Of a DNA stretch of 64,000 bases, positions 47,134-59,534 are shown piece after piece. The notes below the pieces were generated by a model. The model was not told the DNA's origin. It did not search any database and worked only from the letters and a program-made list of their open reading frames with translations. The DNA is from Rhipicephalus microplus (taxonomy: Eukaryota > Arthropoda > Arachnida > Ixodida > Ixodidae), in the NCBI RefSeq assembly GCF_043290135.1, contig NC_134710.1, forward strand, positions 5,581,821-5,645,820, in the 5' to 3' direction. Numbering within the stretch: position 1 is the stretch's first letter; each line of letters begins with the position of its first letter. The position numbers and the translations under genes were made by a program.

Positions 47134-48703
47134 CCCGTATGTCCGGCAGGGGCCACAGGTCCTAGATACGCTCTTCGAAGCCATGGTCCTGTCCCCAATC
47201 CACCTTATAGGTTAAGAGACAACGGTATGGCCCACCCTTACAGCGGATGAACAGGTAGGCAAGAGGCAAGCCGGCATCTTAGGCCACCTGCTATGTCAGG
47301 GTCACAAATGTCCATGGTGCTTGTTATTTTGATCCCTATGTTTTTACCCATATCCTACTTTAATTACTTTTGTGTGACCACTGTGTCAAAGTTTTTCGCT
47401 CCTCGTGGATCTTGTCTTTTTCTTTGACTTGTAGACTTGTTTCGTTTCAAAGATTGGATTTCGAAGAGGGAATGTATTTCACTTGATTATTGTGGCTTTG
47501 TGTTGCTCGCAATATCTGATGTTGGCCTCTGAGCGAATGATGTGCCTGGAATCCATTTCACTAATGGCATGGGGGGGGGGACATAGAGTCAGTGAATGTG
47601 AGGTTACCAAGACCTCGCCACGCGTCGGAGAGAAGGTGCGAGGGGGACAGGTCTGGGAAATGGTGAGGTTTAGATAGACAAGATATGTGACTGGCATATG
47701 TGGCCCTAGCTAGGCAGATTATGCGAGTTGGTTGGTCGAGATACCTCAATAGACGCTGCACAACCGGTGATGAGATGAGACAAGTAAAGGTAACAGACAA
47801 GCTACGGCGTTTTCCCTACACAATAGTTTCGTGCCTCGATAGGAGGCGGGGAGGGCCGGCTTGTGGGAACAGATGTAGCATCCGCGGTATCGACAAGGCG
47901 AGGTAAAAGTTCAAATTGAAATGGGTTCACGGCGTCTCCCCGCACGGAAGTGTCGCACCTCGTTAGGAGGCAGGGAGCGTCGTGATCGGTATTGATGTAC
48001 AACGCCCAATGTCACAGTTGCATAGAACAGCATATACGCTACTTTCTCAGCCCATCCGAGCACGCAATTCGCGTTGAAGGGTCCTTTTCCTCACCGAAAA
48101 ATGCAGCAGAGGCCGGGCAGATGGTACGCGAAGGTAATTCAGTGTTGCTGCCTGTATGACCCATTTTCTCCCGCCATCCTGCTTTTCGTTTGGTTTTAGA
48201 TGTTCGGTAAGATCTTAAAATTTTGTGCATGTGTGGAATGAAAGCGTATTGAAATGTGTGTATCCTCTGTTCGCTTGTGCCGAGAGTGGACACTGCAGAC
48301 GAAGTGTGTGATGTGCTCGCATGGTACTGAACTTTCCGCACGCATGACTGAACGTTGCGTGCCAAACCATCCGACGAGCATCTGTGACCAGTGTGCGTTT
48401 TGTGCACGCGTCATCCACGAGTTTCTGCGGTGATACTCAAGGTTTCAAGTGTGTTGTGCGCGGTGGAAACACGGAATCAAACTGCTTCGTGGTTGGTGAT
48501 GATTTAGCGACAATCACAGATTGGTTCCTCTCAACAACGCGCTGCCGCCAGGGCTGAATCACAAGTGTGCTGTGTTCGCATACCGTATTATTAAGACTGC
48601 CGCAATGTCTCGATTTCGCTGCGCAACCCGAAGGCGCTATGCGCCCGCCTTTATCGTGCTTGAGTTTCTCCGCTGGGAAAATTCCTCTGTAAGATGAAGG
48701 GAT
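47134..48703 (+). other. 3' non-coding part of gypsy element 2
   Basis: About 1.57 kb between integrase and the 3' LTR without a convincing frame (no env-like transmembrane protein seen). It ends in a purine-rich AAGATGAAGGGA (about 48,690-48,702), the likely polypurine tract. Confidence 0.6.
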
Positions 48704-50109
48704 TGTGACGCCCCCGCAAACACGGACTGAACCCCAGCCCTTTCAAGATGTTTACGTTCATTTCTTAAACCCACGCATTAAAGAAAGGAAAAGAAAACCT
48801 TCGGGGTAACGAATGTTCATTCCGGAGTGGAGTACTTGAAAGGATTCTGTCGACTGTTCTCGCGGCCCCCCTCCCCCCACGCAAACACGAGGACCGGGCG
48901 GCGCCTTGTTGTCTACAGACAGTGTGACAGTGTACGGTGGCAATAATCCGCGCGCACCCTTCAGATTTGTGGCATGGGGGAGCAGCAGAGCACTTTTTGT
49001 TGATTCGGTGAATGCGACCCTGCTGCAGCGCCTGTGCCGGGCCCGGTCTGACTTTTCGTCAGCCTCTATTGCTCCAGGACTCATTACTGCGTTCTGCGCG
49101 GATGGCCACCCGCGGCGTTGAATGACGAAGAAGCGGCGGCTGCGGAGAATTTCGCGGGAGACACCGAACTGCATGGAGACGTTGAGACTCGGTCTGGACA
49201 TCGGATCATCGGGTACCAGAAACCGGGGCAATTGGTTCGGCTGAAAACATTTCGGCACAACACTGCAAACTCCGGACGTTGGCCATTACAGATGACGCAC
49301 TTTGTCGGAAGCATCGGGACCATTGTTCGCCCGTAATTCACATGTCTTGGGACAGCTCGCCCATCTCTCTCTCTGAGGCTTCAGTTTGTACATCGGTACT
49401 TGCTCGGCTTTGTTTGGGAGAGGGTTTTCCACTGGTGTGGGCCACGGGGGCGGCTATCGAAGATGATACACTCCGACTGACAAGAAAATATGCCGCGTCG
49501 ATAGTGGCGATTGGTTTGGTGCCCCGGTAGGGCGGAGTCGGAGCCCGAGAAAAGCGGCCACGTGTGAAGGAAGGGGGGAGGCGAGGAGAGTCATTCCCAG
49601 GCCAGAAAAAGGAGTGCACGGTGACGGAAGGGGACAGATCAGACCTCGACGCCAAGAACCAACCTTGGGCCCCGACTACATGGACATTCTGTAAGACGAA
49701 CTTCACCTCCCTTACTTAAACGAGCTTTGCGGGAAGGGATACGGCATATTGGGACATTGCGCGGTTTTATTAATTATTGACTTTATCATTTGTGTCGTCG
49801 TGCGTTTACTTTGTATTGAGGCACCCTTGCATTGTATCCTGTGTCGCGAGTATTTGCTGATGTAATACCATTTCATGTAACAGAGATGTCGTTCACAGAC
49901 AGTATGTGTGTACGCCATTTGCACTTGCTATTGAATTAAATGTGCCCATGATTAAGATAAGATCGTGGCGTCTCTTACTTCCCCGCCCCAGCAAGAATCC
50001 CTGTATGTGGAAAGTGATTGAGACACGTAGCCAAGAAGGAACCGCATAGAAAAGGGGTTTAGGGGTCTTCCCTCTCTTAGGCGATCGGTGGCGTAGCGGG
50101 GACGTCTCA
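48704..50109 (+). repeat. 3' LTR of gypsy element 2
   Basis: Direct repeat of 41,051-42,492. Confidence 0.93.
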
Positions 50110-50163
50110 TCACCATTATCCTGTTCGCGCCTGCCATTTGTGTTTTTCGTTTATTTTCGTCCC

Positions 50164-50800
50164 GTAGTACCAACTTTGGTATATGTGAAGCTTACGAAAC
50201 GGCCGCGAGCGTGCTATGAGCGTAGGATGTGGTCATGTATTACATAATACACGTCTTATGATTATCATGTATAGACATGTCAGTTACCTTCGTTGTCCGT
50301 TCACTACACGTAATACCAAATTTATTTATGTGTGAAGCTAGCGCAATCGCCGCGAGCACATGATAAGCGGGGCATCTAGTCATGTTATTACATGACACGC
50401 ATGTCATGATTTTTATGTTTCGATGTCTCATTCACCTTCATTGTCTATTCACGTCCGGAAATTTACTATACGTGAAGTTTACGAAACGACTGCGAGCGCA
50501 CCATGAGCGTATGGCATGTACTCATGAATTAAATGATATGCATGTCATGATTCTCACGTTAGGGCCTGTCACTTCTCTTCGTTATGTAGTCATATATCAT
50601 ACAATACCAGTTTTGCAGTATGTCATGTGGGCGGAACCACCGCAAGAACAGCAAAACCATGGCACGTAAATTGTGAAATTTATGACATCCACATTATGAT
50701 TTTCATGTTCTGACCAGTCACGTATGCTCGTCGTACAGTCATGTCATGCCATACCAATTTTGGTATAGATACCATCATCAAAACAGCCAGGAAAGCTAAA
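50164..50800. repeat. Satellite-like tandem repeat, about 147-bp period
   Basis: Four and a fraction diverged units. The start word (g)TACCAA/ATACCA recurs at about 50,167, 50,313, 50,455, 50,603 and 50,751. Each unit then shows a TATGTGAAGCT-like block, a CGCGAGCGC-like block, GTCATG and TGTCATGATT-like words. Spacing is 142-148 bp. Confidence 0.7.
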
Positions 50801-50816
50801 GGTCATAGGCGGCTAC

Positions 50817-51018
<202 letters not shown>

Positions 51019-52919
51019 GCACTTTCACACATACAACATGCACTTTCACACAATCATTACTAGAGGGGAATATTGCGCTAGTGTCTACGCGGGCTATATC
51101 AGCGGCGCTTGTACCGCCATGAAATGATGGGATGGGGAAATACAAACTTCGGATCTGCTTCGGATGGAATATATTCTGGAGATTTGCAACGCATGTTTGC
51201 AGAGTGTAAAACAAAGTTGTATGAAGTTATGCCTAATAGAAACTTGCTCTATTTTTTGGTACGCAAAACCTATTGCAAAAGGTTCTTGTGACATATGAGG
51301 TAGGAATGAAAAATCGACATCTTTGACTACCAGGGTATGCTTTACTTCGCCATTGCTCCTGAATCAAACATGCTAGTGTTTCTTTGGAAAGTGCACATAA
51401 TCAATTTACAGAAATAACAGTACAGTATTAAATGAGAAACACTTAGTGTATTGTCTGCTGCAATTACAGGTGCATATATCTAAGTGGTCTGCACTGTTGC
51501 TGACCGGGGTGTCCCCCGACGCTTTCCTGTTGACGTGGGTTGCCGAGACGTCAGGATTACGCCGGACCCGGACTTCTGTGGTAGCGTGGCACAACTTGAG
51601 GTGGAGTAAATGATGCTTACAAGTTGGGGAATGCAAAACAAAGAGGTTTACAGGCACTAATTACAATTAAATACAGCATAAGATGTTTACAGCATAAGAT
51701 GCATAAACCACGAGCATGGTGCATGAACTGTTAAAGTATGGTTAGGAGCAACGTTCACCACTTTGAAGCGTTGTATTAAGCCCTGTCGGGCTCCTGCTCC
51801 TTGGTTGAAACACCAATCACGTACAAGATACCGCCCACCAGGGCATCAGTCAATATAACACGGTCACCACACCTCCTGATGCAATGCTCTTCTGGTAAAT
51901 TTCACTAAAGAGAGATAAACTGGGGTCCTTCCCGGAAGAAGTTGGCGGTTGCGTTGTTGCTGCCATCTTTCACAGGACGGGCAGCAGAGAAATAGCGACT
52001 TTTAATCGCTTAGACACGATCTGCGCGTTTGGTCTGCTTCGCTGTCTCGCAAAGCAAGCCATGGAGGGTATTGGCTCATGAACAATTGAAGTTGCCACAT
52101 TCCAATCACTTCTTTGCTTCCCGCTGCTGGATACTCGTTTCGAGAGAAGAGCACTGTGGTTTGAGAAAACGGGAACGCCGCCCTGCTATGCTTCTCATGG
52201 CAAGCATAGCGCCAACGGACGAAAGTCACAACAGCCTCCCCCTCGCCAGATGAGTCACAGAGTGCAATAGTCACCGCTGCTGCACAAATGGAAGACAGAA
52301 GTGTCCGCAGTTGAATGCCAGGAACTCGCCTTCACTTGTAGCATTGCCTGGGTAATTGCCGAAAACTTCGACAGCGTCTCGGAAACTCGACCACATGCAC
52401 ACGCAAGCACTCGAGCCTCTCCGAGAAACCAAGCCAAAAGAGGGATGACAAACCAATTTTTATTACTAGATTTAAACAAAAAGATCACACTCAAAACTCT
52501 CAGGACCCATTCAAGTTGAGAAACCAAACGTGCTACCTTAAACAATCACAGAATAAGTTGCACGAAAAAAAGAAACACAAATATTATTTTGATACATCAA
52601 GAGCACCCCTGGACAGCTTACAAAGAGCGTCTGAGCGCGTCAGCGTTTCCATGCAACTTGCTTTTCTCATATGTAATGTCAAAATCATGTTGCTTAGGAA
52701 TCAAGCTACACCTTAAAAGGCGACTGTTCTTCAATGACGAGGTTTTTAGCCTCGCATGGGGACAATGGTCTGTCTACTGTAAATTTAGCACTTCCCTGAT
52801 AACACTGCAACTAATGAATAATGCAGAGGCACTCCTTTGCCTAAAAGCGCAGTGCACCATCTCACGAGAGCCCCATTTCCGGCTCAAGTAGAGTTCAGCA
52901 TCCTCATTACCACTGTCAT
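51019..52919. other. No gene recognised
   Basis: AT-rich to mixed sequence left of LTR element 3. Open frames are short and without recognised motifs. Confidence 0.4.
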
Positions 52920-52923
52920 CCTT

Positions 52924-53669
52924 TGTAGCGTACACGTATCCCGAAGAAGTATGGCCACTAGCGTGGGTCTGGTCTTAACGAGCCGCAGAGCACGCGTTAA
53001 CCGTCACCATGGTGAGAACACGATACTGCTCAAAGTAGTCACGTTTTACTGTATGCAGCAACACCACAATGCATTCCAGAGACCGTTGCAAAGATGCGGT
53101 GGTAAAGCAACTGGACTTATCCCCGCCACAGGCGAGAATTACTACATAGGGGTGACGTGAGCACATCTCCGTGGTAAAAGTGATTCACGGAGACACCGGG
53201 ACAAAGGGCCCGATTGCTCGAGTGAGGGCAAAGGCGCTTGCGTTGGCTTTGGAGAGATAAGAGTTGGCATAGTTTGACCACGCACTAGGGCACCGCACCG
53301 CTCTTGGACCTAGGGTTCGAAAGAGCAACGAAAGGTAAGCGTTCGCCGCGGGTGCAAGGCGCCGTTAGCAAAGTCCGAACGAGCCCCAAACAAAGGGAGC
53401 CGACAGGGGGAAAAGAACTGCGTGCTTACCCCATGTCGTCCCCGGAGAATTTCTCTCTCACTCCCGACGCGCGCGCGCGAGACCTCCCGAGAGACTCCGC
53501 GTGCGGCGCCGTAGTCGACATCCGCTACCGGGTGAGAGGGGTTAAACGTCACTTACCGCTCTTCCCGCGTGGCTGACCACAAGGAGGGGCACGTCAAGTC
53601 TGGACATGACAACGCAGAAAGAGGTGGCAAAGCCCGCGCAGAGGCAACAGGCTAGCCTCAATTCACCGA
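52924..53669 (-). repeat. 3' LTR of element 3 (contains the P empty site)
   Basis: Homologous to 58,789-59,160 plus 63,598-63,972. The position matching the P insertion is at about 53,287-53,303 and is uninterrupted. Confidence 0.75.
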
Positions 53670-53680
53670 TCTCCCTCTCC
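53670..53680 (-). promoter_or_regulatory. Polypurine tract of LTR element 3
   Basis: Minus strand GGAGAGGGAGA abuts the 3' LTR. Confidence 0.55.
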
Positions 53681-53792
53681 TAAATTTGCCCTTTACCGAT
53701 CTGGGGCAGCTGTATGCCACCCATGCAATTAAAATGATACTGCTATGAGCAGCAGCTAACCCCCGTCTAGCCCTGTAACTGCTGCTGACAAT

Positions 53793-53793
53793 G

Positions 53794-53827
<34 letters not shown>

Positions 53828-56300
53828 GAAACCTTATTTTCATGAATAGATATATGCAATTACAGGGATTATTTGGACCGATAGCCTAAAGTGGCTAGTG
53901 GACGGTCCAATACAATGTGCAACATAAAAAAGTGTACAAGTCAGCTCTGAGGTAACAACATCAAAAAACAAAAAACAAAAAAAACAATCATATAATACAG
54001 ATAACACAGTAATACATTTTTTCCTGCAGATATGCATCTTTATTAGCTTGCAGCTAGTTTCTATAGATAGGCACTTATTAAAAAAATACAATGAAAATCG
54101 AATCAAACACACACATGCTTACTTGTCTTGACTCCACAGAAAAAATGATTTACATGCCATGCTTAAATTACGTGCCGTTTTAATTTCTAGGGGGACCGTG
54201 TTCCATATTTTTGTTCCATTAAACTGTATCAGTCTTTCTCCGTAAACATTAAAACATTTGGGCAGATTGAAATTACCATTCGAAGCATGTCGCGTATTGC
54301 GTTTAGGAATTGAAAAAAGATCAGCAGGCAAAGGTGAATTTCTATTAATTATGTTATTTACTAAAACGGCAATTTTGTAGTCACGCAACATCGGAACCGA
54401 GAGAATGCGTTGTGATTGGAAAATATTACTTACTGATTCACCTTGGCTTATGATTTTCAGTGCACGCTTTTGAAGTCGTTCAAGAGTTTTTAGATAACTG
54501 TTGTACGTCACACCCCACGATTCCAGACAGTAACCTATGTGACAATGACACAATGAAAAGTAGAGTGTGCGAAGTATAGCTTGTGGAAAATATTGGCGAG
54601 CTTTTATTAGAGAATAGCAGCCATAGGCTACCTTTGCGCACACACTTTGTACTTGCTCATGCCAGTGTAAATGTTCATCAAAAGTGACGCCTAAATATTT
54701 AAAACAAGGAACTTGTTGAATAGGAGCGTTGTTTATTGTTAGGTTAGGAGATTCAGCGTCAATATGTTTCCTACGAGAGTGAAACACCATGTACTTTGTT
54801 TTAGTACAGTTAAAAGTCAGCTGATTCCTGGCAAACCATTCCAAATTGTTCGATAAATCGGTCATCGCGTCATTTTGTAAATCTGCTAAGGAGTGCCCTG
54901 CGAAAACTGAAACAGTGTCGTCCGCGTACATCAGTGCCCTTGATCTCTGTAGGGATCGCGGGACATCACTAATATAAAGAGAGAACAATATAGGGCCTAA
55001 AACTGAACCCTGTGGCACCCCGCATTTAATATAACCTTAAGATGACTTGATGTCACCAATGACTACCTTTTGTTTGCGTGCCGATAAATAACTAGAAAAA
55101 AATCAAGCGAGTTACCTTTTATTCCATAGGAATGCATTTTTTCCAGTAAAATGGAATGACTAATAGCATCAAATGCCTTTCGTATGTCTAAAAATACTGC
55201 TATTGCTATGTTGTTTTCATGTAGCGCGGAATTAATATATTGCGTAAGCATCGAAACAGCAGTTGAAGTGAACCTGTTTGCAACAAAGCCATGTCGCTGG
55301 GGACAAAGTACATTCTGTTCACCCAGGAAGCGCCTTAATTGCGACGAAATTAGTTTTTCAAGCGTAATTAATACTACTCAGGACAGATATTGGTCTGTAG
55401 CTGTCCGGAAGATTCCGATCACCAGATTTGTACACTGGTATTACTTTGGCGGTCTTAAGTATACTAGGATAAGTTTTAGAGGAAAATGCATGATTAAATA
55501 TATGGCATAAGGGACCACACAAAACATCAATATTCTCCTTTAAAATCCTTGATGATATGGCGTCATGGCCAGCTGCCTTGTTCCCTGGTAACTTATTAAT
55601 TACTTGTCGGATGTCATCCTCAGTTACATCACATAGATCGAAATTATTGGTAACAGTACAGGGTGCATTTAAATTCGGCATATGAGCAGGGAACTTCCTC
55701 GCAAGGCTGAGACCAATATTAGTAAAGTAATCGTTAAAGTTGTCGGCCACTTCACGAGTTGGATTATCAGGTATAATGCGTTCTTTGCTACCCATGCCAG
55801 TGACGTCTTTAACAATCTGCCATATCTTCTTCGTGTTACCATCATTTTCTTCGCTAGGTTGGTATAGTAGCACTTCTTGGATTTTCTTATCATTGCTACT
55901 GACTTATTTCTGTAAAGCTTAAAATTTTGATGGTAGTATTCATTGCTCCTGTTATTTTTCTATTTGTCGTAGTAAAAATCTTTCAGCTTCAAAACCTCAA
56001 GTATATTTCTATTCATCCATGGGCATATGGCATGGTCATAATTTTGGCGCGAACAGCTACGCGTTGATCGTTCAATGACATCCACAATGCATTTTACTAT
56101 CACACTCGACGTCCACGTCTTCATCATATAGGGCATCGAAATTTGTACTTTGTAGTAGTTTTTGCACGGAATTGTAGTCGACACGTGTTGTACGTTTAAT
56201 GGCAGGTATGTCAGGAGCACAAATGTATTTCTGGGGTAAAAATAGAAAGGTGGGATTGTGATCCGCAATAGCAACAGCGTATACGCTTGCCGATACATGA
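53793..56300 (-). mobile_element. CR1/Jockey-superfamily LINE, 5' truncated
   Basis: Minus-strand non-LTR element ending in a (TTGA)n tail (53,793-53,826). It retains the last part of the endonuclease (CPWMNRNILEVLKLKDFYY, about 55,960-56,050) and most of the reverse transcriptase in several broken frames. The 5' end is lost near 56,300. It is inserted in the interior of LTR element 3. Confidence 0.75.
54119..55873 (-). pseudogene. CR1-like reverse transcriptase
   Basis: Three frames: 55,873-55,358 (DIRQVINKLPGNKAAGHDAI, SYRPISVLS), 55,251-55,063 (AVFLDIRKAFDAISH) and 55,018-54,119 (PQGSVLGPILFSLYISDVP; LMYADDTVSVFAG with YADD at about 54,917-54,928; PCFKYLGVTFD). The last frame is open for 299 codons to its natural end. 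Order and wording fit RTs of the Jockey/CR1/L2 group. Catalytic residues are intact, but frame breaks near 55,050 and 55,300 disable the copy. Confidence 0.8.
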
Positions 56301-56758
56301 AAGGAGAAAAAAGATTATTAACAAAATAAACACATTAAACTATAAAAACGTTTGCAAAAGGGAGCACAGGGAAGAAAGGCTAGGGTTCGTGGTGCTAAGG
56401 CAGAATAGCGTCCACCGCGCAAAGGGGCGGAAGAGCGTGACAATATCCGCTGGGTGAGATGTTCGAGTGCGAGGTCAGAGACATGGAAGTGGGTTCTCTG
56501 ATGGCTCGTGGCTGCTCTAGATGACTGGTCAGAGAGTCCGACGAACGCCGCTTCAGTGATGGTTCAGAGGCCCCACATTTTTGGATCGATGACGGAGCTG
56601 GGGCGTTGCGGGAAGCCGGGCCTCTCCGCAGATTAGGGAGGCCAAACCAGAATCGGCTGCGAGGCGCCCTGGCGTTGGCCGGCAGCATATAGCTACTGTC
56701 AGCTGGCCTCGCGCAGGAGCCATGCCGGAAAAGGCAGCAAGGCTTCTCGGCAGCAGCC

Positions 56759-56999
56759 TTCACCACGGTGGTCTAGTGGCTAAGGTACTCGGCTGCTGAC
56801 CCCCAGGTCGCGGGTTCGATTCCCGGCTGCGGCGGCTGCATTTCCGATGGAGGTGGAAATGTTCTAGGCCCGTGTACTCAGATTTGGGTGCACGTTAAAG
56901 AACCCCAGGTGGTCGAAATTTCCGGAGCCCTCCTCTACGGCGTCTCTCATAATCATAGCGTGGTTTTGGGACGTTAAACCCCATAAATCAATTAATCCT
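56759..56999 (+). mobile_element. Ruka-type tRNA-derived SINE with target duplication
   Basis: Well-preserved A-box (GGTCTAGTGGCTAAGG) and B-box (GGTTCGATTCC, about 56,811) and the full body, ending ATCAATTAAT. It is flanked by a 15-bp near-perfect duplication TTCTCGGC(A/G)GCAGCC (56,744-56,758 and 57,000-57,014), the mark of LINE-mediated insertion. Confidence 0.92.
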
Positions 57000-58772
57000 T
57001 TCTCGGCGGCAGCCGAGAGCAGAGCACCGCTGCACTGTGACGTCATTGGGTCAAGCCCCGAACACCTCTAGTGTCCATGTCGATGGGTCAAAATCACGAC
57101 GCGCTCTTTTTCAGGCATGCACTGAAGCGTCGCGCACGTACACACGCACAGAAGCACGCACGCGCACACACAACGCCGACGGCTGCGCGAGAACAGGTGC
57201 AAAGCGCCCTTCGTCTCTCTCTCCACGCAAAAAAACCAATGTTCAAGGTCACAGCTCCCTTCACCAGTAGACGAAATAAACACGGAAGGAAAAGTGAAAC
57301 AGAGCACAAAAATGATACTCAACAGTAGACAAACGAAGCTTAAAACATAAAACACAAATGAACAATTATTATTAGACAAAGGAAACATAAAATACACATG
57401 AACACTTAAAAAATAAACACTGGCAGCAAACCGGGCGGAGTCCATTTCTTTACGAGAACAGGCCGTAAAAAAGCTAACCTGTACGGAGGCTACATAGTAA
57501 ACTGAGGGCTTCGGGTGCGGAGAAGTCCACTGTCCAGCGCGAAATCTCAAAAGTGACCGCTTCCTCAGATTATAACGGTTCGGGGCCCGAATGTGGTCCG
57601 CCGCCCCGAGTGTGCCCCGTTGCTTGCGCGAGGTGCCGCTTGGCGCTGGCGCGAGCTCGTCAGACGGTGACAAAGGCCTTTAGGCCTGCGATGTGGGCAC
57701 GGCTGTGTTTTCCCAAAAAGGAAATCTTTCAGCAAGTACGCGCCACAGTCGCTCACTGACATTCGGTTCATAAGACCGGGCGGCTTACCAACCCTTGGTT
57801 CCGCCATTTTTCAGACGTAGCAGGCACAGAATAGCGATAAAAAAATCATGCTTCGTGCCAGGCCAGGTCACAACGTTGTTCAGTTTGCGAAAACTTTCGA
57901 GCCACTCAGGTGACCGGTCATGAGTTCGTGGGGATCGCAACAGTACGGCTCTCAGACTTTTTTGGGCACAGCCACCTTAAGCGGATCGATGGGCTCGTCT
58001 TCAGTGGCTATATAGTTTAGCAGGAGTGCGTTATGGTCCAGGAAAATGAATCCGCCGGTGGCTCAGCGACGCACGTTGTTTCTGCCCCATATTCGCGCCC
58101 ACCACAGAAAAAGCAGTGTAACGGCGCCCCGTCTCTTCGAGACGGTTTATCAGCGCCTGCCCCAGAGCAAGCAGCGTATATGGCGCTCCGTCATTCCGAG
58201 ACTCAAGACGGATCACCCTGCTTCGCCTTCGGTAGCTCTTAGCGGCGGAAAGTGATTCCCATTTTACCAAAGGGGGGGTCGGGTATTCCGCCCACTCAGG
58301 ATTGCAGCAACTGTCGCGTACACGGCGTCAAGGGTTTTCGCTCTCGGCACTGTGGCAGTCGGAAAGCTCCACCGCTCGTGGGCTACACAGTGCGCCACAT
58401 ACCTGGATAACAGCCAAGGTCGCCCACACGGGGTGTTTCCCTTTTCGCGGCTGTTTCGCCCCCGACACTTGCATGTACGAAGGCACGGCGAGTGGCCGTC
58501 GTACCGGATCAAGGTTCTCGGCAGACAACAGGGGACACGAGATAGCGCGTCAGCTACCACTTTGGTTGTGTGTTCACCACAAAAGAGGGTCACGACACGG
58601 ACGGGTGCCGAAGGGTTCCCGTCGATATAGGCAGTGGCCACTTTGTGCAACGCGGCATCCGCCTATACAGGTCAGCGGACAAAGCGCCACGAAGCAGGCC
58701 TGTTGCGATGAGCCAGAATCACGTAGTCGAGCTTACTCGCTAACAGCAATAAAAGGCTTAGAGATTTTGGTA

Positions 58773-58787
58773 CCTCGTTGGGCGCCA
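58773..58787 (-). promoter_or_regulatory. Primer binding site of LTR element 3
   Basis: Minus strand TGGCGCCCAACGAGG one base inside the 5' LTR, a classic retroelement primer site form. Confidence 0.7.
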
Positions 58788-58788
58788 G

Positions 58789-59160
58789 TGTAGTGTCCAC
58801 GTATCCTGAAGGAGCACGGCCACTATCGTGGGTCTGGTATTAGCGAGCCGCAGGGCACGCGTATACCATCGCCGTGGCGAGAACATGGTACTGCTCAAGG
58901 TCGCAACACTATTGTCTGCGGCAACACCAAAACGCAGTACAGCCCGTTGCAAAGGCGTGGCGGGAAAGCAAATGGGCTTTTCCACGCCACGGGCACGAAG
59001 TACTACATAGGGGTGCCGCGAGCACGTTTCTGTGGTAAAAGTGATTCACGGAAACACCGGGACAAAGGCCCGGTAGCTCAATTGAGGGTAAAGGTTTTCG
59101 CGTTTGCTTCGGAGAGATACGGGTCGGCATATATAGTTTGACCACGCATTAGGACACCGC
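58789..59160 (-). repeat. 5' LTR of element 3, part left of P insertion
   Basis: Matches 52,924-53,300 throughout (for example TACTACATAGGGGTG and AGTTTGACCACGCA blocks). Continues at 63,598. Confidence 0.75.
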
Positions 59161-59240
59161 TAGGGTGGCTAGAATATGAGGTGTGAAAAGCGGCCGCAGA
59201 AACCGGTCCCCAAGGCGCGCCGATGCCGCTTGGGGCGCTG
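59161..59240. repeat. Left terminal inverted repeat of P element
   Basis: Outer 15 bp TAGGGTGGCTAGAAT and inner block GGCGCGCCGATGCCGCT followed by GGGGCGCTG are identical to the right end in inverted orientation. The middle differs in length (80 against 92 bp overall). Confidence 0.9.
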
Positions 59241-59288
59241 CACGCACCGGCGCGGGTAGCCTTTCGCAGGCGATGTACGAATGAGCGC

Positions 59289-59320
59289 GCGCTGCTCGCC
59301 GCAGCGCGCTGCTCGCCGCA
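59289..59320. repeat. Tandem duplication in P-element end
   Basis: CGCTGCTCGCCGCAG occurs twice in direct tandem, just left of the twin palindromes. Confidence 0.75.
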
Positions 59321-59334
59321 GAAAAACGAAGCAG

Positions 59335-59396
59335 TTTTAGCTGCCTATAGGCAGCTAAAACTCATCTGAGTTAATGTATACATTAACTCAGATGAG
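59335..59396. repeat. Twin perfect palindromes in P-element end
   Basis: Two adjoining inverted repeats. 59,335-59,360 has 11-bp arms (TTTTAGCTGCC) around TATA; 59,361-59,396 has 16-bp arms (CTCATCTGAGTTAATG) around TATA. Both are perfect. Confidence 0.95.
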
Positions 59397-59500
59397 TCAC
59401 GCATTAAGAGCGCCAAAATTTACCTATACCGCTAAGCGTGTGACTTGAGAATTGTTCCCAGCAGCATAAATTTAGCAGACACTTTTTCACAAAAACACAA

Positions 59501-59507
59501 CTTTATT
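59501..59507 (-). terminator. Poly(A) signal of P transposase gene
   Basis: AATAAA on the minus strand about 30 bp past the stop codon and still inside the element. Confidence 0.55.
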
Positions 59508-59534
59508 TCCACGCATGCCATTCATGCACTGCCA

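Larger units (their letters stand above)
41051..50109 (+). mobile_element. Ty3/gypsy LTR retrotransposon 2, full length
   Basis: A 9.06 kb element with long LTRs (41,051-42,492 and 48,704-50,109), both beginning TGTGACG and ending GACGTCTCA. It is flanked by a 4-bp target duplication TCAC (41,047-41,050 and 50,110-50,113). Internal order: gag, protease, RT, RNase H, integrase, about 1.57 kb without recognised coding, purine-rich tract. The LTRs differ by several indels (27 bp extra in the 5' LTR near 42,010; about 14 bp extra in the 3' LTR near 49,300) and scattered substitutions, so it is older than element 1. Confidence 0.92.
56301..58788. other. Interior of LTR element 3
   Basis: Mostly unrecognised sequence around the Ruka copy. 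A minus frame (58,650-58,264) contains KVVADALSRVP, the wording of the end of gypsy RNase H, but without supporting context. Another minus frame (57,673-57,068) has RYNLRKRSLLRFRAGQW. Probably eroded pol. Confidence 0.4.

Noticed and set aside
50164..50800. CRISPR-like array
   Set aside because: Units are about 147 bp, diverged throughout and without short conserved repeats alternating with unique spacers; the genome is eukaryotic.
56759..56835. tRNA gene
   Set aside because: The tRNA-like head with A and B boxes is the start of a Ruka SINE with body, tail and target duplication, not a stand-alone tRNA.
58264..58650. KVVADALSRVP wording suggesting gypsy RNase H
   Set aside because: It lies only about 200 bp from the primer binding site of LTR element 3, where RNase H is not expected, and no neighbouring RT motif supports it. 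Kept only as a remark.
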